Below are positions 30,204-41,308 of a stretch of DNA of 64,000 nucleotides, piece after piece. Below the pieces are notes generated by a model. The model was not told where the DNA came from and made no database searches. It saw only the letters and a program-made list of their open reading frames with translations. Within the stretch, counting starts at the first letter, position 1. The number at the start of each line of letters is the position of its first letter. Both the position numbers and the translations under genes were made by a program. Source of the DNA: Gammaproteobacteria bacterium (lineage in GTDB: Bacteria; Pseudomonadota; Gammaproteobacteria; GCA-001735895); the NCBI GenBank assembly GCA_026989015.1, contig JALSKD010000179.1, forward strand, positions 62,001 through 126,000, in the 5' to 3' direction.

Positions 30204-31279
30204 GCCTGTGCCTCCTCGATCAGAGCCTGAGCCACCCGCCGGTCGGCATCGATGATCGCGCAGGCACGCGCCTTGCCCGCGCGGATCTTCAGGCTTTCAC
30301 GATCACCGTGATGCTGCAGGTATTCGGCCAGCCACTGTGGCGTCAGCGCCGCATCGCGGCAAACCTCGGCCGCGCCGGCCTCGGCCAGGAAACGGGCGTT
30401 GTGGAACTGGTGATCGTCCACCGCATGGGGGTAGGGCACCAGCAGGGAGGCCACGCCCGCGGCGGCGATTTCTGAGACCGTCAGCGCCCCGGAACGGCAG
30501 ATCACCAAGTCGGCCCAGGCATAGGCGGCCGCCATGTCATCGATGAACGGCAGGATCTCCGCCTCGACACCGTGGCGCGCATAGTCTTCCCGGCACTCGG
30601 CTTCCAGCCGTGGGCCGCATTGATGACGCAGCTGAGGGCGCCGCTCCGCATCGATCAGGGCCAACGCCGCCGGCAGTACCTGGTTGAGCCGACGGGCGCC
30701 CAGGCTGCCGCCGACCACCAGCACCCGCAGCGGCGCGTCACCCCGGGCGGAATAGCGGGTTTCCGGATCGGGCAGCGCGGCGATCGCCGCGCGCACCGGA
30801 TTGCCGACCACTTCGGCGCTTGGCCAGGTCGCGCGGGCCTGGGGAAAGGCACAGAAGACGCGCCGTGCAAGGCGCGCCAGCAGGCGGTTGGTCAACCCTG
30901 GAATCGCATTCTGCTCATGGATCACCAGCGGGATGCGCAGCACCCGCGCCATCAGCCCGCCGGGCCCGGAGGCAAAACCGCCCATGCCCAGCACCGCCAC
31001 CGGGCGCCGCCGGCGCAGGATCATCAGCGCCTGGCCGCAGGCGCGCAGCAGGCGCAGCGGCGCCAGCAGCAGGGTCAGGCGGCCCTTGCCGCGCAGACCC
31101 TGAACACTGAGCCAGTCGATGCCGATGCCGGCATCCGGCACCACCCGGGCCTCGATACCGTTGCGGGTACCCATCCAGCGCACCTCGTGGCCCATGCCGC
31201 GCAATCGCTCGGCCACCGCCAGCGCCGGAAAGACATGGCCGCCGGTGCCGCCCGCCATGATCAGGATCGGCCCGTTCAT
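30200..31279 (-). CDS. murG: UDP-GlcNAc transferase MurG
   Basis: [26 protein letters not shown]; start set at 31279. Confidence 0.98.
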   Translation of the reverse strand: MNGPILIMAGGTGGHVFPALAVAERLRGMGHEVRWMGTRNGIEARVVPDAGIGIDWLSVQGLRGKGRLTLLLAPLRLLRACGQALMILRRRRPVAVLGMGGFASGPGGLMARVLRIPLVIHEQNAIPGLTNRLLARLARRVFCAFPQARATWPSAEVVGNPVRAAIAALPDPETRYSARGDAPLRVLVVGGSLGARRLNQVLPAALALIDAERRPQLRHQCGPRLEAECREDYARHGVEAEILPFIDDMAAAYAWADLVICRSGALTVSEIAAAGVASLLVPYPHAVDDHQFHNARFLAEAGAAEVCRDAALTPQWLAEYLQHHGDRESLKIRAGKARACAIIDADRRVAQALIEEAQA

Positions 31280-32490
31280 CGCCGCACCCCCTGTTGCTTG
31301 CGCCGCTTGCGGCGGACTGGTGCCTGTTCCGGCTGCTGGATCTCCCAGGCCACGCGCAGCACCAGGCCGATGGCGAAGGACATCACCAGGATACTGTTGC
31401 CGCCATAGCTGATGAACGGCAGGGTCAATCCCTTGGTGGGCAAGGCACCCAGATTGACACTGATGTTGATCAGCGCCTGCAGCGTGATCAGCAACCCGAC
31501 GCCGTAGACCAGGTAGGCACCGAAGGCCTGCCCGCGGGTCAGTGCCTCGCGGCCGATCTGGAAGCAACGCAGCAGGAACCACAGGTAGAGGGCAATCAGC
31601 GCGACCACCCCGACCAGCCCGAACTCCTCGGCATAGATGGCGAACAGGAAATCGGTATGCGCCTCGGGCAGATAGAAGAGTTTCTGGATGCTGCCCCCCA
31701 GACCGGCACCGAACCAGCCGCCACTGCCCACCGCAATCAGCGACTGGGTCAACTGGAAGCCGCTGTTGTAGGGGTCCGCCCAGGGATCGAGGAAAGAGGT
31801 GATGCGCGCCAGACGGTAGGGCGAGGCCAGAGCCATCACCACCATGATGATCAGCGTGCCCGCCAGGAACAGCATGAACTGACCGAAACGCACCCCACCC
31901 AGGAACATCATGCCCAGCCCGGTGGCCAGCAGGACCACGGCTGCGCCGAAATCCGGTTCCATCAGCAGCAACGCACTGGCCACCGCCAGGATCACCATGG
32001 AATTGATGAACCCGCGTGCGCCGTTGCGAATCTCGTCACTGCGGCGGATCAGGTACCCCGAGAGGTAGATGATCAAAAACAGCTTGGCGATTTCGGAAAC
32101 CTGCACCGTGAACAGCCCCAGATCCAGCCAGCGTGTGGCGCCATTGACGGTGCGTCCGACGCCCGGAATCAGTACCAGCACCAGCATCGCCAGCGCACAC
32201 ATCATCAGCATCATGCCGTTGCGGATCCAGAATTGAGTGGGGATGCGCAGCGCCAGCAATACCAGCCCCATGCCGATCAGCATGCGCAGGAATTGCCGCT
32301 TGCCGTAATAGAAGGGATCGCCCAGTTGCGCGTCGGCGACACCGATCGATGCCGATACCACCATCAGCAGTCCGATGCCCAGCAACAGGCCATAGATCAA
32401 CAGGATCTGCAGATCGATGCCGGCCCAGGGCAGCAGCGGTTCCGCTTCGCGGCACTGCAGTTCATCCTGCCGTATCGCCTGACCGCTCAT
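31276..32490 (-). CDS. ftsW: Lipid II polymerase/division protein FtsW
   Basis: SEDS family; LPTKGLTLPFISYGGNSILVMS. Confidence 0.98.
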   Translation of the reverse strand: MSGQAIRQDELQCREAEPLLPWAGIDLQILLIYGLLLGIGLLMVVSASIGVADAQLGDPFYYGKRQFLRMLIGMGLVLLALRIPTQFWIRNGMMLMMCALAMLVLVLIPGVGRTVNGATRWLDLGLFTVQVSEIAKLFLIIYLSGYLIRRSDEIRNGARGFINSMVILAVASALLLMEPDFGAAVVLLATGLGMMFLGGVRFGQFMLFLAGTLIIMVVMALASPYRLARITSFLDPWADPYNSGFQLTQSLIAVGSGGWFGAGLGGSIQKLFYLPEAHTDFLFAIYAEEFGLVGVVALIALYLWFLLRCFQIGREALTRGQAFGAYLVYGVGLLITLQALINISVNLGALPTKGLTLPFISYGGNSILVMSFAIGLVLRVAWEIQQPEQAPVRRKRRKQQGVRR

Positions 32491-33830
32491 GACAAGCCCT
32501 CCACCAGGCGTCGGAAATGCGCGCCGCGCTCGGCAAAATTCGGATACTGGTCGAAACTGGCGCAGGCCGGAGACAGCAGCACCGCATCACCGGGCCGGGC
32601 CAGACGCTGCGCCAGCGCCACCGCCTGCGGCAAGTCCTCCACCCGGTGGAGGGCGCAGGCACCGGCCCAGACCCGTTCCATCTGCGGCGCGTCTTCGCCG
32701 AACAGGATCGCCGCGCGCGCCCTTTGGCGCAGCGCCGGCACCAGCACCGTCATGTCCGCGCCCTTGCCCTGTCCGCCGGCGAGCAGGATCACCGGCCGTT
32801 CCAGGCCTTCCAGCGCGGCCCGTGTGGCGCCCGGATTGGTGCCCTTGGAATCGTTGATCCACAGCACGCCATCGATCTCCGCCAGCCATTCGCTGCGGTG
32901 CGGCAGACCGGCAAAGGCCGTAACGCCTTCGATCAGGGCGCGTTCATCGATCCGGCCACTGGCCTCTGCCAGCGCCATCGCCGCCAGTGCGTTGGACCAG
33001 TTGTGGTGTCCCTGAATCTTCAGTGCGGAAACCGGCAGCAGCGGCCGCCGTTCGTGACCCAGCCAGGTTTCGCCCTTGTGATCGATCAGGTGCCAGGCTG
33101 CGGTATCGTCGCTCAGGGAGAAAGCGTGTGCACGGTCCGTACAGGGCAGGTTGTCCGCATCCCGGTTGCAGACCCGGATACGGGCCGTTTCAAGCAGCGA
33201 CAACTTGGTCCGCCGGTAGTCGGCCAGGTCCTCGTAGCGGTCCAGATGATCCTCGCTGATGTTGAGCACGGTGGCCGCCAGCGGCCGCAGACTGCGGGTG
33301 GTTTCCAGCTGGAAGCTGGACAGTTCCAGCACATACAGCGCATGCCCCTGGCCGAGCAGATCCAGCGCCGGCGTGCCGATGTTGCCGCCCACGCCGGCCG
33401 ACACGCCCGCCGCCTCGAAGATGCTGCCGACCAGCCGGGTGACGGTGCTCTTGCCGTTGGAACCGGTAATCGCAATCACCGGCGCATCCGCGGCTTCGGC
33501 GAACAGTTCGATGTCGCCAATGATGCGCTTGCCCTGCTCCGCCAGCCGCCGCAGCGCCGGATGCCGCACCGACAGGCCGGGGCTGACCACCAGGCAATCG
33601 AACTCATCGGCGGCGATGGTATCCAGCGGTCCCTGCGTGAAGGACACCTCCGGAAAGGCTTCGCGCAGTGGCCGCAGGCCCGGCGGCTCGGGCCGGTCGT
33701 CACGCACCGTCACCGCATAGCCACGGGCCAGCAGGTAACGGGCTGCCGACAGGCCGCTCAGGCCCAGCCCCAGCACCAGGTAGCGCTCATCGGCATGCAA
33801 CAGGGGTGTCTGTGTCGTCATCGCCTGCAT
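32487..33830 (-). CDS. murD: UDP-N-acetylmuramoyl-L-alanine--D-glutamate ligase
   Basis: [37 protein letters not shown]; start MQAMTTQ at 33830. Confidence 0.98.
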   Translation of the reverse strand: MQAMTTQTPLLHADERYLVLGLGLSGLSAARYLLARGYAVTVRDDRPEPPGLRPLREAFPEVSFTQGPLDTIAADEFDCLVVSPGLSVRHPALRRLAEQGKRIIGDIELFAEAADAPVIAITGSNGKSTVTRLVGSIFEAAGVSAGVGGNIGTPALDLLGQGHALYVLELSSFQLETTRSLRPLAATVLNISEDHLDRYEDLADYRRTKLSLLETARIRVCNRDADNLPCTDRAHAFSLSDDTAAWHLIDHKGETWLGHERRPLLPVSALKIQGHHNWSNALAAMALAEASGRIDERALIEGVTAFAGLPHRSEWLAEIDGVLWINDSKGTNPGATRAALEGLERPVILLAGGQGKGADMTVLVPALRQRARAAILFGEDAPQMERVWAGACALHRVEDLPQAVALAQRLARPGDAVLLSPACASFDQYPNFAERGAHFRRLVEGLS

Positions 33831-34912
33831 CACCGTACCTTCAGACTCGCCAGCCCGATCAGCACCAGGATGACGGTGATGATCCAGAAGCGCACGATGA
33901 TGCGCGGCTCGGGCCAGCCCTTGAGTTCGAAATGATGGTGCAGCGGCGCCATGCGGAAAATGCGCCGTCCGGTAAGCTTGTAGGAAGCCACCTGCAGCAC
34001 CACCGATACCGTCTCCACCACGAAGATGCCGCCCATGATCGCCAACACCAGTTCCTGGCGCACGATCACCGCCACCACGCCCAGCGCGGCGCCCAGCGCC
34101 AGCGCGCCGACATCGCCCATGAACACCTGGGCCGGGTAGGTGTTGAACCACAGGAATCCCAGACCGGCGCCAACGATCGCGCCGCAGAATACGGCGATCT
34201 CACCCACGCCCGGCACATAGGGTATGCCGAGATAATTGGCAAAGTTGACATGGCCGGTGACATAGGCGAACACGCCCAGCGCACCGCCCACCAGCACCGT
34301 CGGCAGGATCGCCAGCCCGTCCAGCCCGTCGGTGAGGTTGACCGCGTTGCTGCTGCCGACGATCACCAGATAGGCCAGCAGGATGTAGCCGGGGCCGAGG
34401 TCGATGATGACATTCTTGATGAAGGGCAGGATCAGCTGCGTCTCGATCGGCACATGGGCCGTGGTGTAGAGAATACCGGCGGCGGTGAAACCGATCACCG
34501 ACTGCCAGAAGTACTTGGCGCGCGCCGACAGGCCTTTGGAATTGCCCAGCGCCAGTTTCTTGTAGTCGTCGATCCAGCCGACCAGGCCGAACCCGACGGT
34601 CACGAACAGCGTCACCCAGACGAAACGCGAGCCCAGATCGCTCCACAACAGGGTACTGACCACGATGGCCACCAGGATCAGCGCGCCGCCCATGGTCGGT
34701 GTGCCTGCCTTGCTGAAATGAGAGGCCGGGCCGTCGTCCCGCACCTGCTGGCCGATGTTGTAGCGCGACAGATAGCGAATCATCTTCGGCCCCACCAGCA
34801 ACGAAATCAGCAGCGCCGTCAGCACCCCGAGTATGGTGCGGAAGGTCAGGTACTGGAACAGGTTGAACCCGCTGTAAAACTGGGTCAGATAGATGGCCAG
34901 GCTATACAGCAT
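33830..34912 (-). CDS. mraY: Phospho-N-acetylmuramoyl-pentapeptide transferase
   Basis: [39 protein letters not shown]; start MLYSLAIYL at 34912. Confidence 0.99.
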   Translation of the reverse strand: MLYSLAIYLTQFYSGFNLFQYLTFRTILGVLTALLISLLVGPKMIRYLSRYNIGQQVRDDGPASHFSKAGTPTMGGALILVAIVVSTLLWSDLGSRFVWVTLFVTVGFGLVGWIDDYKKLALGNSKGLSARAKYFWQSVIGFTAAGILYTTAHVPIETQLILPFIKNVIIDLGPGYILLAYLVIVGSSNAVNLTDGLDGLAILPTVLVGGALGVFAYVTGHVNFANYLGIPYVPGVGEIAVFCGAIVGAGLGFLWFNTYPAQVFMGDVGALALGAALGVVAVIVRQELVLAIMGGIFVVETVSVVLQVASYKLTGRRIFRMAPLHHHFELKGWPEPRIIVRFWIITVILVLIGLASLKVR

Positions 34913-36284
34913 GCGTGCCTCCCGGGTGGCTGGGGGTCGCGCTGAGCGCCTTGACCAGCTCGTCCATGCCGGCACTGCGCGAGCCCTTGATCAGCAGCGT
35001 CACATCCGGGTGCAGACGCTGAGCGAGAAATTCGGCCATCAGGCCCTTGTCGGAAAAACAGAAACCCTGCTTGCCGAAAACCTCGGCGGCCCTGCAGCAG
35101 TGCGGCCCAAAGGCATAGAACTCCTCGACGCCGAGTTGGCGAGCCAGTTCCACCGTTTCTCGGTGCAATGCATCCGCGCGCTCGCCCAGTTCGGCCATGT
35201 CGCCGAGCGCCAGCCAGCGCACGCCACCCTGGACATGCAGCACACGCAGCGCGGCGGCCACGGAGTCCGGGTTGGCGTTGTAGCTGTCGTCAATGATCCG
35301 GCTGCGGTTGAGTCCGGGCACGATCTGCTGCCGCCCCGGTACGCCGCTGAACCCCTCCAGCGCACGGCCGGCATCGATCAGCGGCATGCCCGCGGCGACG
35401 GCCAGCGAAACCGCCGCCAGCGCATTGTAGACATTGTGTTCGCCCTGCATTGCCAGCAGGAAGGCACCGTCCTCGATGCCGTCGGTGTAGCGCACGCTGA
35501 GTCCGTCCGGATGCTGGCGATAGCCGCCGGTAATGTCGGCATCGTGGCGGATCGAGAAGTCCAGTTTCTGCTCCGGCACCGCAATCGCACGCCAGTAGTC
35601 CACCGCATCCTCGTCGTCGTTGAACACGGCGATGGCATCGGGGCGCGCGCATTCGTACATCTCGCCCTTGGAGCGAATCACGCCCTGCAACGAACCGAAG
35701 CCCTCCATGTGCGCGCTGCGCGCGTTATTGACCAGTACGATATCCGGGTCGGCAATGGCCACCAGTTTCTCGATTTCGTGACGGTGGTTGGCCCCCATCT
35801 CGATCACCGCATAACGGTGTGACGAGGACAACTCGAGCAGCGTCAGCGGCACACCGATGTGATTGTTCAGGTTGCCCCGGGTGGCCAGCACCTGTTCCGG
35901 CGCGCGGCAGCGGGAAAGAATCCGCCGAGTCATTTCCTTGACCGTGGTCTTGCCGTTGCTGCCGGTGATGGCAATCACCGTCGGCTGCATCTGTTCGCGC
36001 CAGTGCCAGGCCAGGGCACCCAACGCGGCCAGGCTGCTGTCGACGACCAGTTGCGGTACATCGACCGCCAGTTCCCGTTCCACCAGCAACGCCACCGCGC
36101 CGCGTTCGATGGCGTCGGTCGCGTAGTCATGTCCGTCGAAACGCTCACCGTTGAGCGCCACGAACAGCCGGCCCGCACATTCGGAACGGCTGTCGCTCTG
36201 TACGCCACGAAAGGCAGTGGTGACATCACCGATCACCCGGGCATCGAGCCATTCGGCCGCGCGCTGCAGGTCCAGCTCGATCAT
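34902..36284 (-). CDS. murF: UDP-MurNAc-tripeptide--D-Ala-D-Ala ligase
   Basis: [36 protein letters not shown]. Confidence 0.98.
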   Translation of the reverse strand: MIELDLQRAAEWLDARVIGDVTTAFRGVQSDSRSECAGRLFVALNGERFDGHDYATDAIERGAVALLVERELAVDVPQLVVDSSLAALGALAWHWREQMQPTVIAITGSNGKTTVKEMTRRILSRCRAPEQVLATRGNLNNHIGVPLTLLELSSSHRYAVIEMGANHRHEIEKLVAIADPDIVLVNNARSAHMEGFGSLQGVIRSKGEMYECARPDAIAVFNDDEDAVDYWRAIAVPEQKLDFSIRHDADITGGYRQHPDGLSVRYTDGIEDGAFLLAMQGEHNVYNALAAVSLAVAAGMPLIDAGRALEGFSGVPGRQQIVPGLNRSRIIDDSYNANPDSVAAALRVLHVQGGVRWLALGDMAELGERADALHRETVELARQLGVEEFYAFGPHCCRAAEVFGKQGFCFSDKGLMAEFLAQRLHPDVTLLIKGSRSAGMDELVKALSATPSHPGGTHAV

Positions 36285-37810
36285 GCCCCGCCCTCCAGCC
36301 AGTGGGTGACCACGCGGCGGTCGGAGAACGGAAGACGGCGATCGCCGACGATCTGTACCTGCTCATGACCCTTGCCGGCAATCAGCACCAGGTCGCGTTC
36401 CGTGGCCTGTTCCAGAGCGGTCTCGATGGCATTCTGGCGATCATGGATCACACGAACCCGCTGTGGGTCGGCAAAGCCTTCGAGGATGTCCTGCATGATC
36501 TGTTGCGGCGGCTCGTTGCGCGGATTGTCGTCGGTGACGATGACCTCGTCGGCCAGCCGCTCGGCCACTGCCGCCATGCGCGGCCGCTTGCCGCGGTCGC
36601 GATCTCCGCCGCAGCCAAAGACGCAGAACAGCCGGCCTCCACAAAACGCGCGCAGCGATTCCAGACAGGCTTCCAGCGCCTGCTCGGTATGAGCGAAGTC
36701 GATGACCACCGCCGGCTGTCCCCGACGGGCAGGAAAGAACTCCATGCGCCCGGGCACCGGTTGCACCTCCTGCAGAGCGGCCTCGATCGCACGCGGCGGC
36801 AGATCCAGCGCACGCAACACGGCGATGACCGCCAGCAGGTTCTCCACGTTGAACAGCCCCACCAGAGCGCTCTGGATGTCCAGCACTTCGCCGTCGCAGT
36901 CGACAGTGATGCGCAATCCGCGTACTTCCATGGCGCTGTCGGCCAGTCGCACCCGGGCTGCGGCATCGCCACGGCGGCTGTAGCCAATCACCGTTTCCGC
37001 TGACCGCCTTGCGGCCAGTTCACGGCCCAGCGCATCGTCGAGATTGAGAACCTGCTGTCGTGGCTCGCAGCAATCGAAGAGTTTCGCCTTGGCGGCGGCG
37101 TAGCGCGCGCGGTCTCCGTGGTAGTCGAGATGATCCTGACCAAGATTGGTCAACACCGCAATATCGAAAGCGCAACCGGCCACACGATGCTGGTCCAGCG
37201 CGTGGGACGATACCTCCATCACCACCACATCACTGCCCTGGTGACGCAGTTCGGCCAACTGGGCCTGCAACTGCAGGGCATCGGGCGTCGTGAAGCCGGT
37301 CGGCACCAGCCGTCCGGGCTGGCCGTAACCCAGGGTGCCGATGCTGCCGGGGTGACGCCCGAGCTTCGACAGGGCCTGCACCAGCAGGTGGGTGACGCTG
37401 GTCTTGCCATCGGTGCCGGTAACGCCGATCAACGCATAAGCCCGAGACGGATGCTGATGGAAACGGCTGGCGATCTCACCGACCCGGGCCTGCAAGCCGG
37501 TCACACCGATCCAGACTCCCGGATATTGACGCTGCAGCAGAGCAACGCGATCCCGGGCATAGCCGTCGGCGGCATCATAGAGCACCGCCAGAGCGCCGGC
37601 GTCCAGGGCCGCGGCGGCGAAATCCACGCCGGGCCGCCCCAGACCGCTTTCGGCAATGAACAGATCGCCAGGGCGCACGCGCCGGCTGTCGCTGCTCAGC
37701 CCGCTGACCGGCTGCTGCCGTTGCGCGGCGGACAAGGGCGCCGACAAGGGCAGCCCGTGCAACAGACTGCCCAGGCTGTGTCCGGCGCTGGAGACGGGTT
37801 GCGTCATCAT
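36281..37810 (-). CDS. murE: UDP-MurNAc-dipeptide--2,6-diaminopimelate ligase
   Basis: IGVTGTDGKTSVTHLLVQAL, VTDDNPRNEPP (DNPR motif for meso-DAP). Confidence 0.98.
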   Translation of the reverse strand: MMTQPVSSAGHSLGSLLHGLPLSAPLSAAQRQQPVSGLSSDSRRVRPGDLFIAESGLGRPGVDFAAAALDAGALAVLYDAADGYARDRVALLQRQYPGVWIGVTGLQARVGEIASRFHQHPSRAYALIGVTGTDGKTSVTHLLVQALSKLGRHPGSIGTLGYGQPGRLVPTGFTTPDALQLQAQLAELRHQGSDVVVMEVSSHALDQHRVAGCAFDIAVLTNLGQDHLDYHGDRARYAAAKAKLFDCCEPRQQVLNLDDALGRELAARRSAETVIGYSRRGDAAARVRLADSAMEVRGLRITVDCDGEVLDIQSALVGLFNVENLLAVIAVLRALDLPPRAIEAALQEVQPVPGRMEFFPARRGQPAVVIDFAHTEQALEACLESLRAFCGGRLFCVFGCGGDRDRGKRPRMAAVAERLADEVIVTDDNPRNEPPQQIMQDILEGFADPQRVRVIHDRQNAIETALEQATERDLVLIAGKGHEQVQIVGDRRLPFSDRRVVTHWLEGGA

Positions 37811-39546
37811 TGCCGCCCTCCCGGGTACTCCGACTGCAGAGGCCCCAGCGCCAGCTGCCCCCCCGCCTCCACGGCATCCGGGGAGACATTGAGCAGACGC
37901 AGCGCCTGGGTCATCACCTCGCGGAACACCGGGGCTGCCACCGCACCGCCATAATAGCCCTTGTCCTTGTCGGGGTCGTCGATCATCACCGCCATCACCA
38001 GCCTTGGGTCGCTGGCCGGCGCGATGCCGGCAAATACCGAAAGATAGCGGTCATCGAGGTAGCCGCCACCGGGGGCGGTCTTCTTCACGGTACCGGTCTT
38101 GCCGGCCACACGGTAACCGGATATTGCTGCCTTGCGGGCCGTACCCTCAGGCCCGACGACCTGTTCCAGCATGGTGCGGATCTGGCGCGCGGTCTCCGGT
38201 TTCATCACCTGCCGGGCAGGCACCGGTGTTCCGGGTTCACGGCGCAGCAGCGTCAGATCGACCAGCTTGCCGTCATTGGCGAAGATGCTGTAGGCCCGCG
38301 CCAGCTGCAGCACCGATACCGACAGGCCGTAACCGAAGGCCATGGTAGCCTGATCCAGCGGACGCCAGTTGCTGTAGTGACTGAAATAGCCGCTGGAGGC
38401 GGCCGGAAACTCGACTCCCGTGTCCTCGCCAAAGCCGTAGTCGCGGAAGGCCTGCCACAGGGCTTCGGCCGGCATCGACTGGGCCACCTTGGCCGCCCCC
38501 ACATTGCTGGACTTGCGCAGTATGCCGGCCAGATCGAGAACACCGTAATTGCGGAAATCCCGGATCGGGTAGCCGGTGACGCGCATGTAGCCGGGACGGG
38601 TATCGATACGGCTGCTGGCAGTGAACAAGCCCTGATCCATGGCCGCGGCCAGGGTGAAAGGCTTCATCGTCGATCCAGGCTCGAAGACATCGGTGATGGC
38701 ACGGTTTCGCCGGGCAGCGGCAGAACTCTTGCGCCGCTGATTGGGGTTGTAGGAGGGCAGATTGGCGATCGCCAGTACCTCGCCACTGTGCGCATCCAGC
38801 AGCACGGCGCTGCCCGAGCGCGCATTGAAGCGGCGCAGGGTGGCCGCCAGGCTGCGGTAGGTCAGGTACTGCAGGCGCATGTCGATACTGGTGATCACAT
38901 CCTCGCCATTGCGCGCCGCCTGCAACTGGGCGATGTTTTCCACCACCTCGCCCTTGCGGTTGCGGATGACCTTGCGTTTGCCGGGCACGGCTTTCAGCTG
39001 CTGTTGGTACACCCGCTCCAGCCCTTCCTGCCCGACACCGTCGATGTTGGTGAAGCCGACCACATGGGCCACCACCTCGCCGGCCGGATAAAAGCGGTCG
39101 TATTCACGCTGCAGGTACACACCCTCGGCCGCGGTGGCTGCCTGCTTCGCCAGTTCCGGCTCGACCCGGCGCTTGATGTAGACGAACTCCTTGCGCGCCC
39201 GCTGCTGCAGGCGCTTGAGCAGCTCGGAATAGTCGAGCTTGAGCAGGCGCGCGGTCTTGCGCAGACCATCGCGATCCAGCAGCGCCTGGCGCGGATTGGC
39301 CCATACCGAATCCACCGGCGTACTGATCGCCAGCGGATTTCCCTCGCGGTCGAGAATGCTGCCGCGGTAGGCCGGCGTGGTCAGCACCCTCAACTGACGC
39401 TGGCTGCCCTCGTCGAGCAGGAAATCCTGCTGCACCACCTGCAACCAGGCCGCACGGCCGACCAGGCCGACGAACAGCAACGCCAGCACCGCCAGCACCA
39501 GGTAGTGCCGCAGTGCAAAAAAGCCGTGTTGCCGGTTCTCGCTCAT
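37807..39546 (-). CDS. ftsI: Peptidoglycan DD-transpeptidase FtsI (PBP3)
   Basis: EPGSTMKPFT (SxxK), KSSNVG (SxN), VAGKTGT (KTG); start MSENRQHG at 39546. Confidence 0.98.
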   Translation of the reverse strand: MSENRQHGFFALRHYLVLAVLALLFVGLVGRAAWLQVVQQDFLLDEGSQRQLRVLTTPAYRGSILDREGNPLAISTPVDSVWANPRQALLDRDGLRKTARLLKLDYSELLKRLQQRARKEFVYIKRRVEPELAKQAATAAEGVYLQREYDRFYPAGEVVAHVVGFTNIDGVGQEGLERVYQQQLKAVPGKRKVIRNRKGEVVENIAQLQAARNGEDVITSIDMRLQYLTYRSLAATLRRFNARSGSAVLLDAHSGEVLAIANLPSYNPNQRRKSSAAARRNRAITDVFEPGSTMKPFTLAAAMDQGLFTASSRIDTRPGYMRVTGYPIRDFRNYGVLDLAGILRKSSNVGAAKVAQSMPAEALWQAFRDYGFGEDTGVEFPAASSGYFSHYSNWRPLDQATMAFGYGLSVSVLQLARAYSIFANDGKLVDLTLLRREPGTPVPARQVMKPETARQIRTMLEQVVGPEGTARKAAISGYRVAGKTGTVKKTAPGGGYLDDRYLSVFAGIAPASDPRLVMAVMIDDPDKDKGYYGGAVAAPVFREVMTQALRLLNVSPDAVEAGGQLALGPLQSEYPGGRQ

Positions 39547-39842
39547 CGTCCGCTTGCCGCTCCGTTCATGCCGCCTGCCTGCTGCAGGCGGATCATGCGT
39601 ATGTCTTCGGGCATTTCCATGCCCAGTTTTCTGCGCGCCATGCTCTCCACATTGGCCTGGGTCAACAGGGTGCCGATCTGCAACTGCAGGCGGCTCCACT
39701 GGATCATCTCCCTGTCTTGCCGCCGCTGCACCTCGCGCAATTCGGAGAACAGCACCCGGCTCTGGTGTTTCACATAGATCACGCTCATCCCGCTGCCGAT
39801 GACCAGCGTCACCAGCAGCAACAACAGGTAGCCCCGGTGCAT
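39543..39842 (-). CDS. ftsL: Cell division protein FtsL
   Basis: Small bitopic protein between rsmH and ftsI; TM then coiled coil. Confidence 0.93.
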   Translation of the reverse strand: MHRGYLLLLLVTLVIGSGMSVIYVKHQSRVLFSELREVQRRQDREMIQWSRLQLQIGTLLTQANVESMARRKLGMEMPEDIRMIRLQQAGGMNGAASGR

Positions 39843-40780
39843 CAGGCGATGCGCTCGGCGACCCGCAGCACCGCGCTGCGCGCGCGCGGATTCTCCGCCA
39901 GTTCGGCGTCGGACGCCTTGACTGCCCTGCCGATCAGCCGCAGACGCTGGCGCATATCCCGCTCCGACTCCCGCAACGGCAGACCACGCGGCAGCGCCGG
40001 GGCCGTGGACTCCTTGCGGAAGAAACGCTTGACCAAGCGGTCTTCCAGCGAATGAAAACTGATGATCGCCACCCGCCCCCCGATGCGCAGCACATCGAAC
40101 AGATCGTCAAGGAGGTGCTGCAATTGCTCCAGTTCACGGTTGACGCGGATGCGGATGGCCTGAAAACTGCGCGTGGCCGGGTGCTTTTTCTCGCGCCCCG
40201 CGGGTACGCATTCGCGGATCAGCTCGGCCAGCTGACGGGTGTCGCGTAACGGTTCTTCCGCCCTGCGCTCGACGATGCGACGGGCAATGCGCCGCGCATG
40301 GCGTTCCTCGCCGAGCCGCCTCAACACATCGCTGATCTCCTGCTCGTCGGCGCTCATCAGCCAGTCGGCGGCGGAGAGGCTCTGCTCAGGGTTCATGCGC
40401 ATGTCCAGCGGACCGCTGGCCTGAAAGCTGAAGCCACGCGCGGCATCGTCCAGTTGCGGCGAGGAAACGCCCAGATCGAGCAGCAAGCCGTCCACCTGCT
40501 CAAGCAGGCCCAGCACTTCGAGATGGCGGCGCAGTTGCGCGTAGTCGTCATGAATAATGGTCACCCGCTCGTCCTCACCGTGTTCCTGCTCGGCGGCGGC
40601 TATGGCTTCCGGATCACGGTCCATTACCAGCAGACGCCCGGCAGGACCAAGCCGGCCAAGGATCTGCCGGGCATGTCCGCCGCGACCATAGGTGCCGTCC
40701 ACATACAGCCCGTCGGGCCGGATTGCCAGGGCGTCGATGACTTCCCCGGGCAACACCGGCCGGTGCTCGCCGCCTGTCAC
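39842..40780 (-). CDS. rsmH: 16S rRNA (cytosine(1402)-N4)-methyltransferase
   Basis: HRPVLPGEVIDALAIRPDGLYVDGTYGRGGHA, LLLDLGVSSPQLD. Confidence 0.98.
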   Translation of the reverse strand: MTGGEHRPVLPGEVIDALAIRPDGLYVDGTYGRGGHARQILGRLGPAGRLLVMDRDPEAIAAAEQEHGEDERVTIIHDDYAQLRRHLEVLGLLEQVDGLLLDLGVSSPQLDDAARGFSFQASGPLDMRMNPEQSLSAADWLMSADEQEISDVLRRLGEERHARRIARRIVERRAEEPLRDTRQLAELIRECVPAGREKKHPATRSFQAIRIRVNRELEQLQHLLDDLFDVLRIGGRVAIISFHSLEDRLVKRFFRKESTAPALPRGLPLRESERDMRQRLRLIGRAVKASDAELAENPRARSAVLRVAERIA

Positions 40781-41226
40781 AGCGACAGCTCCATCAATGC
40801 CGGCGGGATCTCCTCATCGTCATAGTCCTCCTGACACAGCTTCTCCCAGCGTTCCTGATCCCAGAGTTCGAACTTGTTGCCCTGGCCGATCAGCACCACC
40901 TTGCGGCCGAGGTGCGCATAGTCGCGCAGCGGCTGCGACAGCATGATGCGGCCGTTGGCATCCACTTCCACATCGGTGGCGTAACCGATCAGCTTGCGCT
41001 GGATACGGCGCACCGCCTTGTTGAATCCGGGCAGGGCATTGATCTTTTCCTCGACGATCTCCCACTCGTTGAGCGGATAGATCAGCAGGCAGGGCTGATC
41101 GGTGTCGATGGTCACCACCAGCTGGCCGCTGCAGATTTCGGACAGGCGCTCACGATAACGCGCAGGGAGCACCATGCGCCCCTTCGCATCGATCGTCAGA
41201 TTGGAAGCTCCCCGAAATTTCAGCAC
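40777..41226 (-). CDS. mraZ: Transcriptional regulator MraZ
   Basis: MLKFRGASNLTIDAKGRMVLPARYRERL; AbrB-like repeats. Confidence 0.98.
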   Translation of the reverse strand: MLKFRGASNLTIDAKGRMVLPARYRERLSEICSGQLVVTIDTDQPCLLIYPLNEWEIVEEKINALPGFNKAVRRIQRKLIGYATDVEVDANGRIMLSQPLRDYAHLGRKVVLIGQGNKFELWDQERWEKLCQEDYDDEEIPPALMELSL

Positions 41227-41245
41227 CGTGTTGTTGTCCTGTTAT

Positions 41246-41270
41246 TCCACTAAATGACACTTTCCCCCAC
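41246..41270 (-). promoter_or_regulatory. Putative MraZ box: three GTGNN units at exact 10-nt spacing
   Basis: Minus strand GTGGGggaaaGTGTCatttaGTGGA immediately upstream of mraZ. Confidence 0.6.
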
Positions 41271-41280
41271 CAATGTGCAC

Positions 41281-41308
41281 AGTATGGCCGTCAAGACCCA
41301 CAAGTCAA
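41281..41308 (-). promoter_or_regulatory. Putative sigma70 promoter of the mraZ/dcw operon
   Basis: Minus strand TTGACT-N16-CATACT. Confidence 0.5.

Noticed and set aside
31294-33015. 573-aa plus-strand ORF
   Set aside because: Antisense shadow of ftsW/murD
37810-39777. 655-aa plus-strand ORF
   Set aside because: Antisense shadow of ftsI
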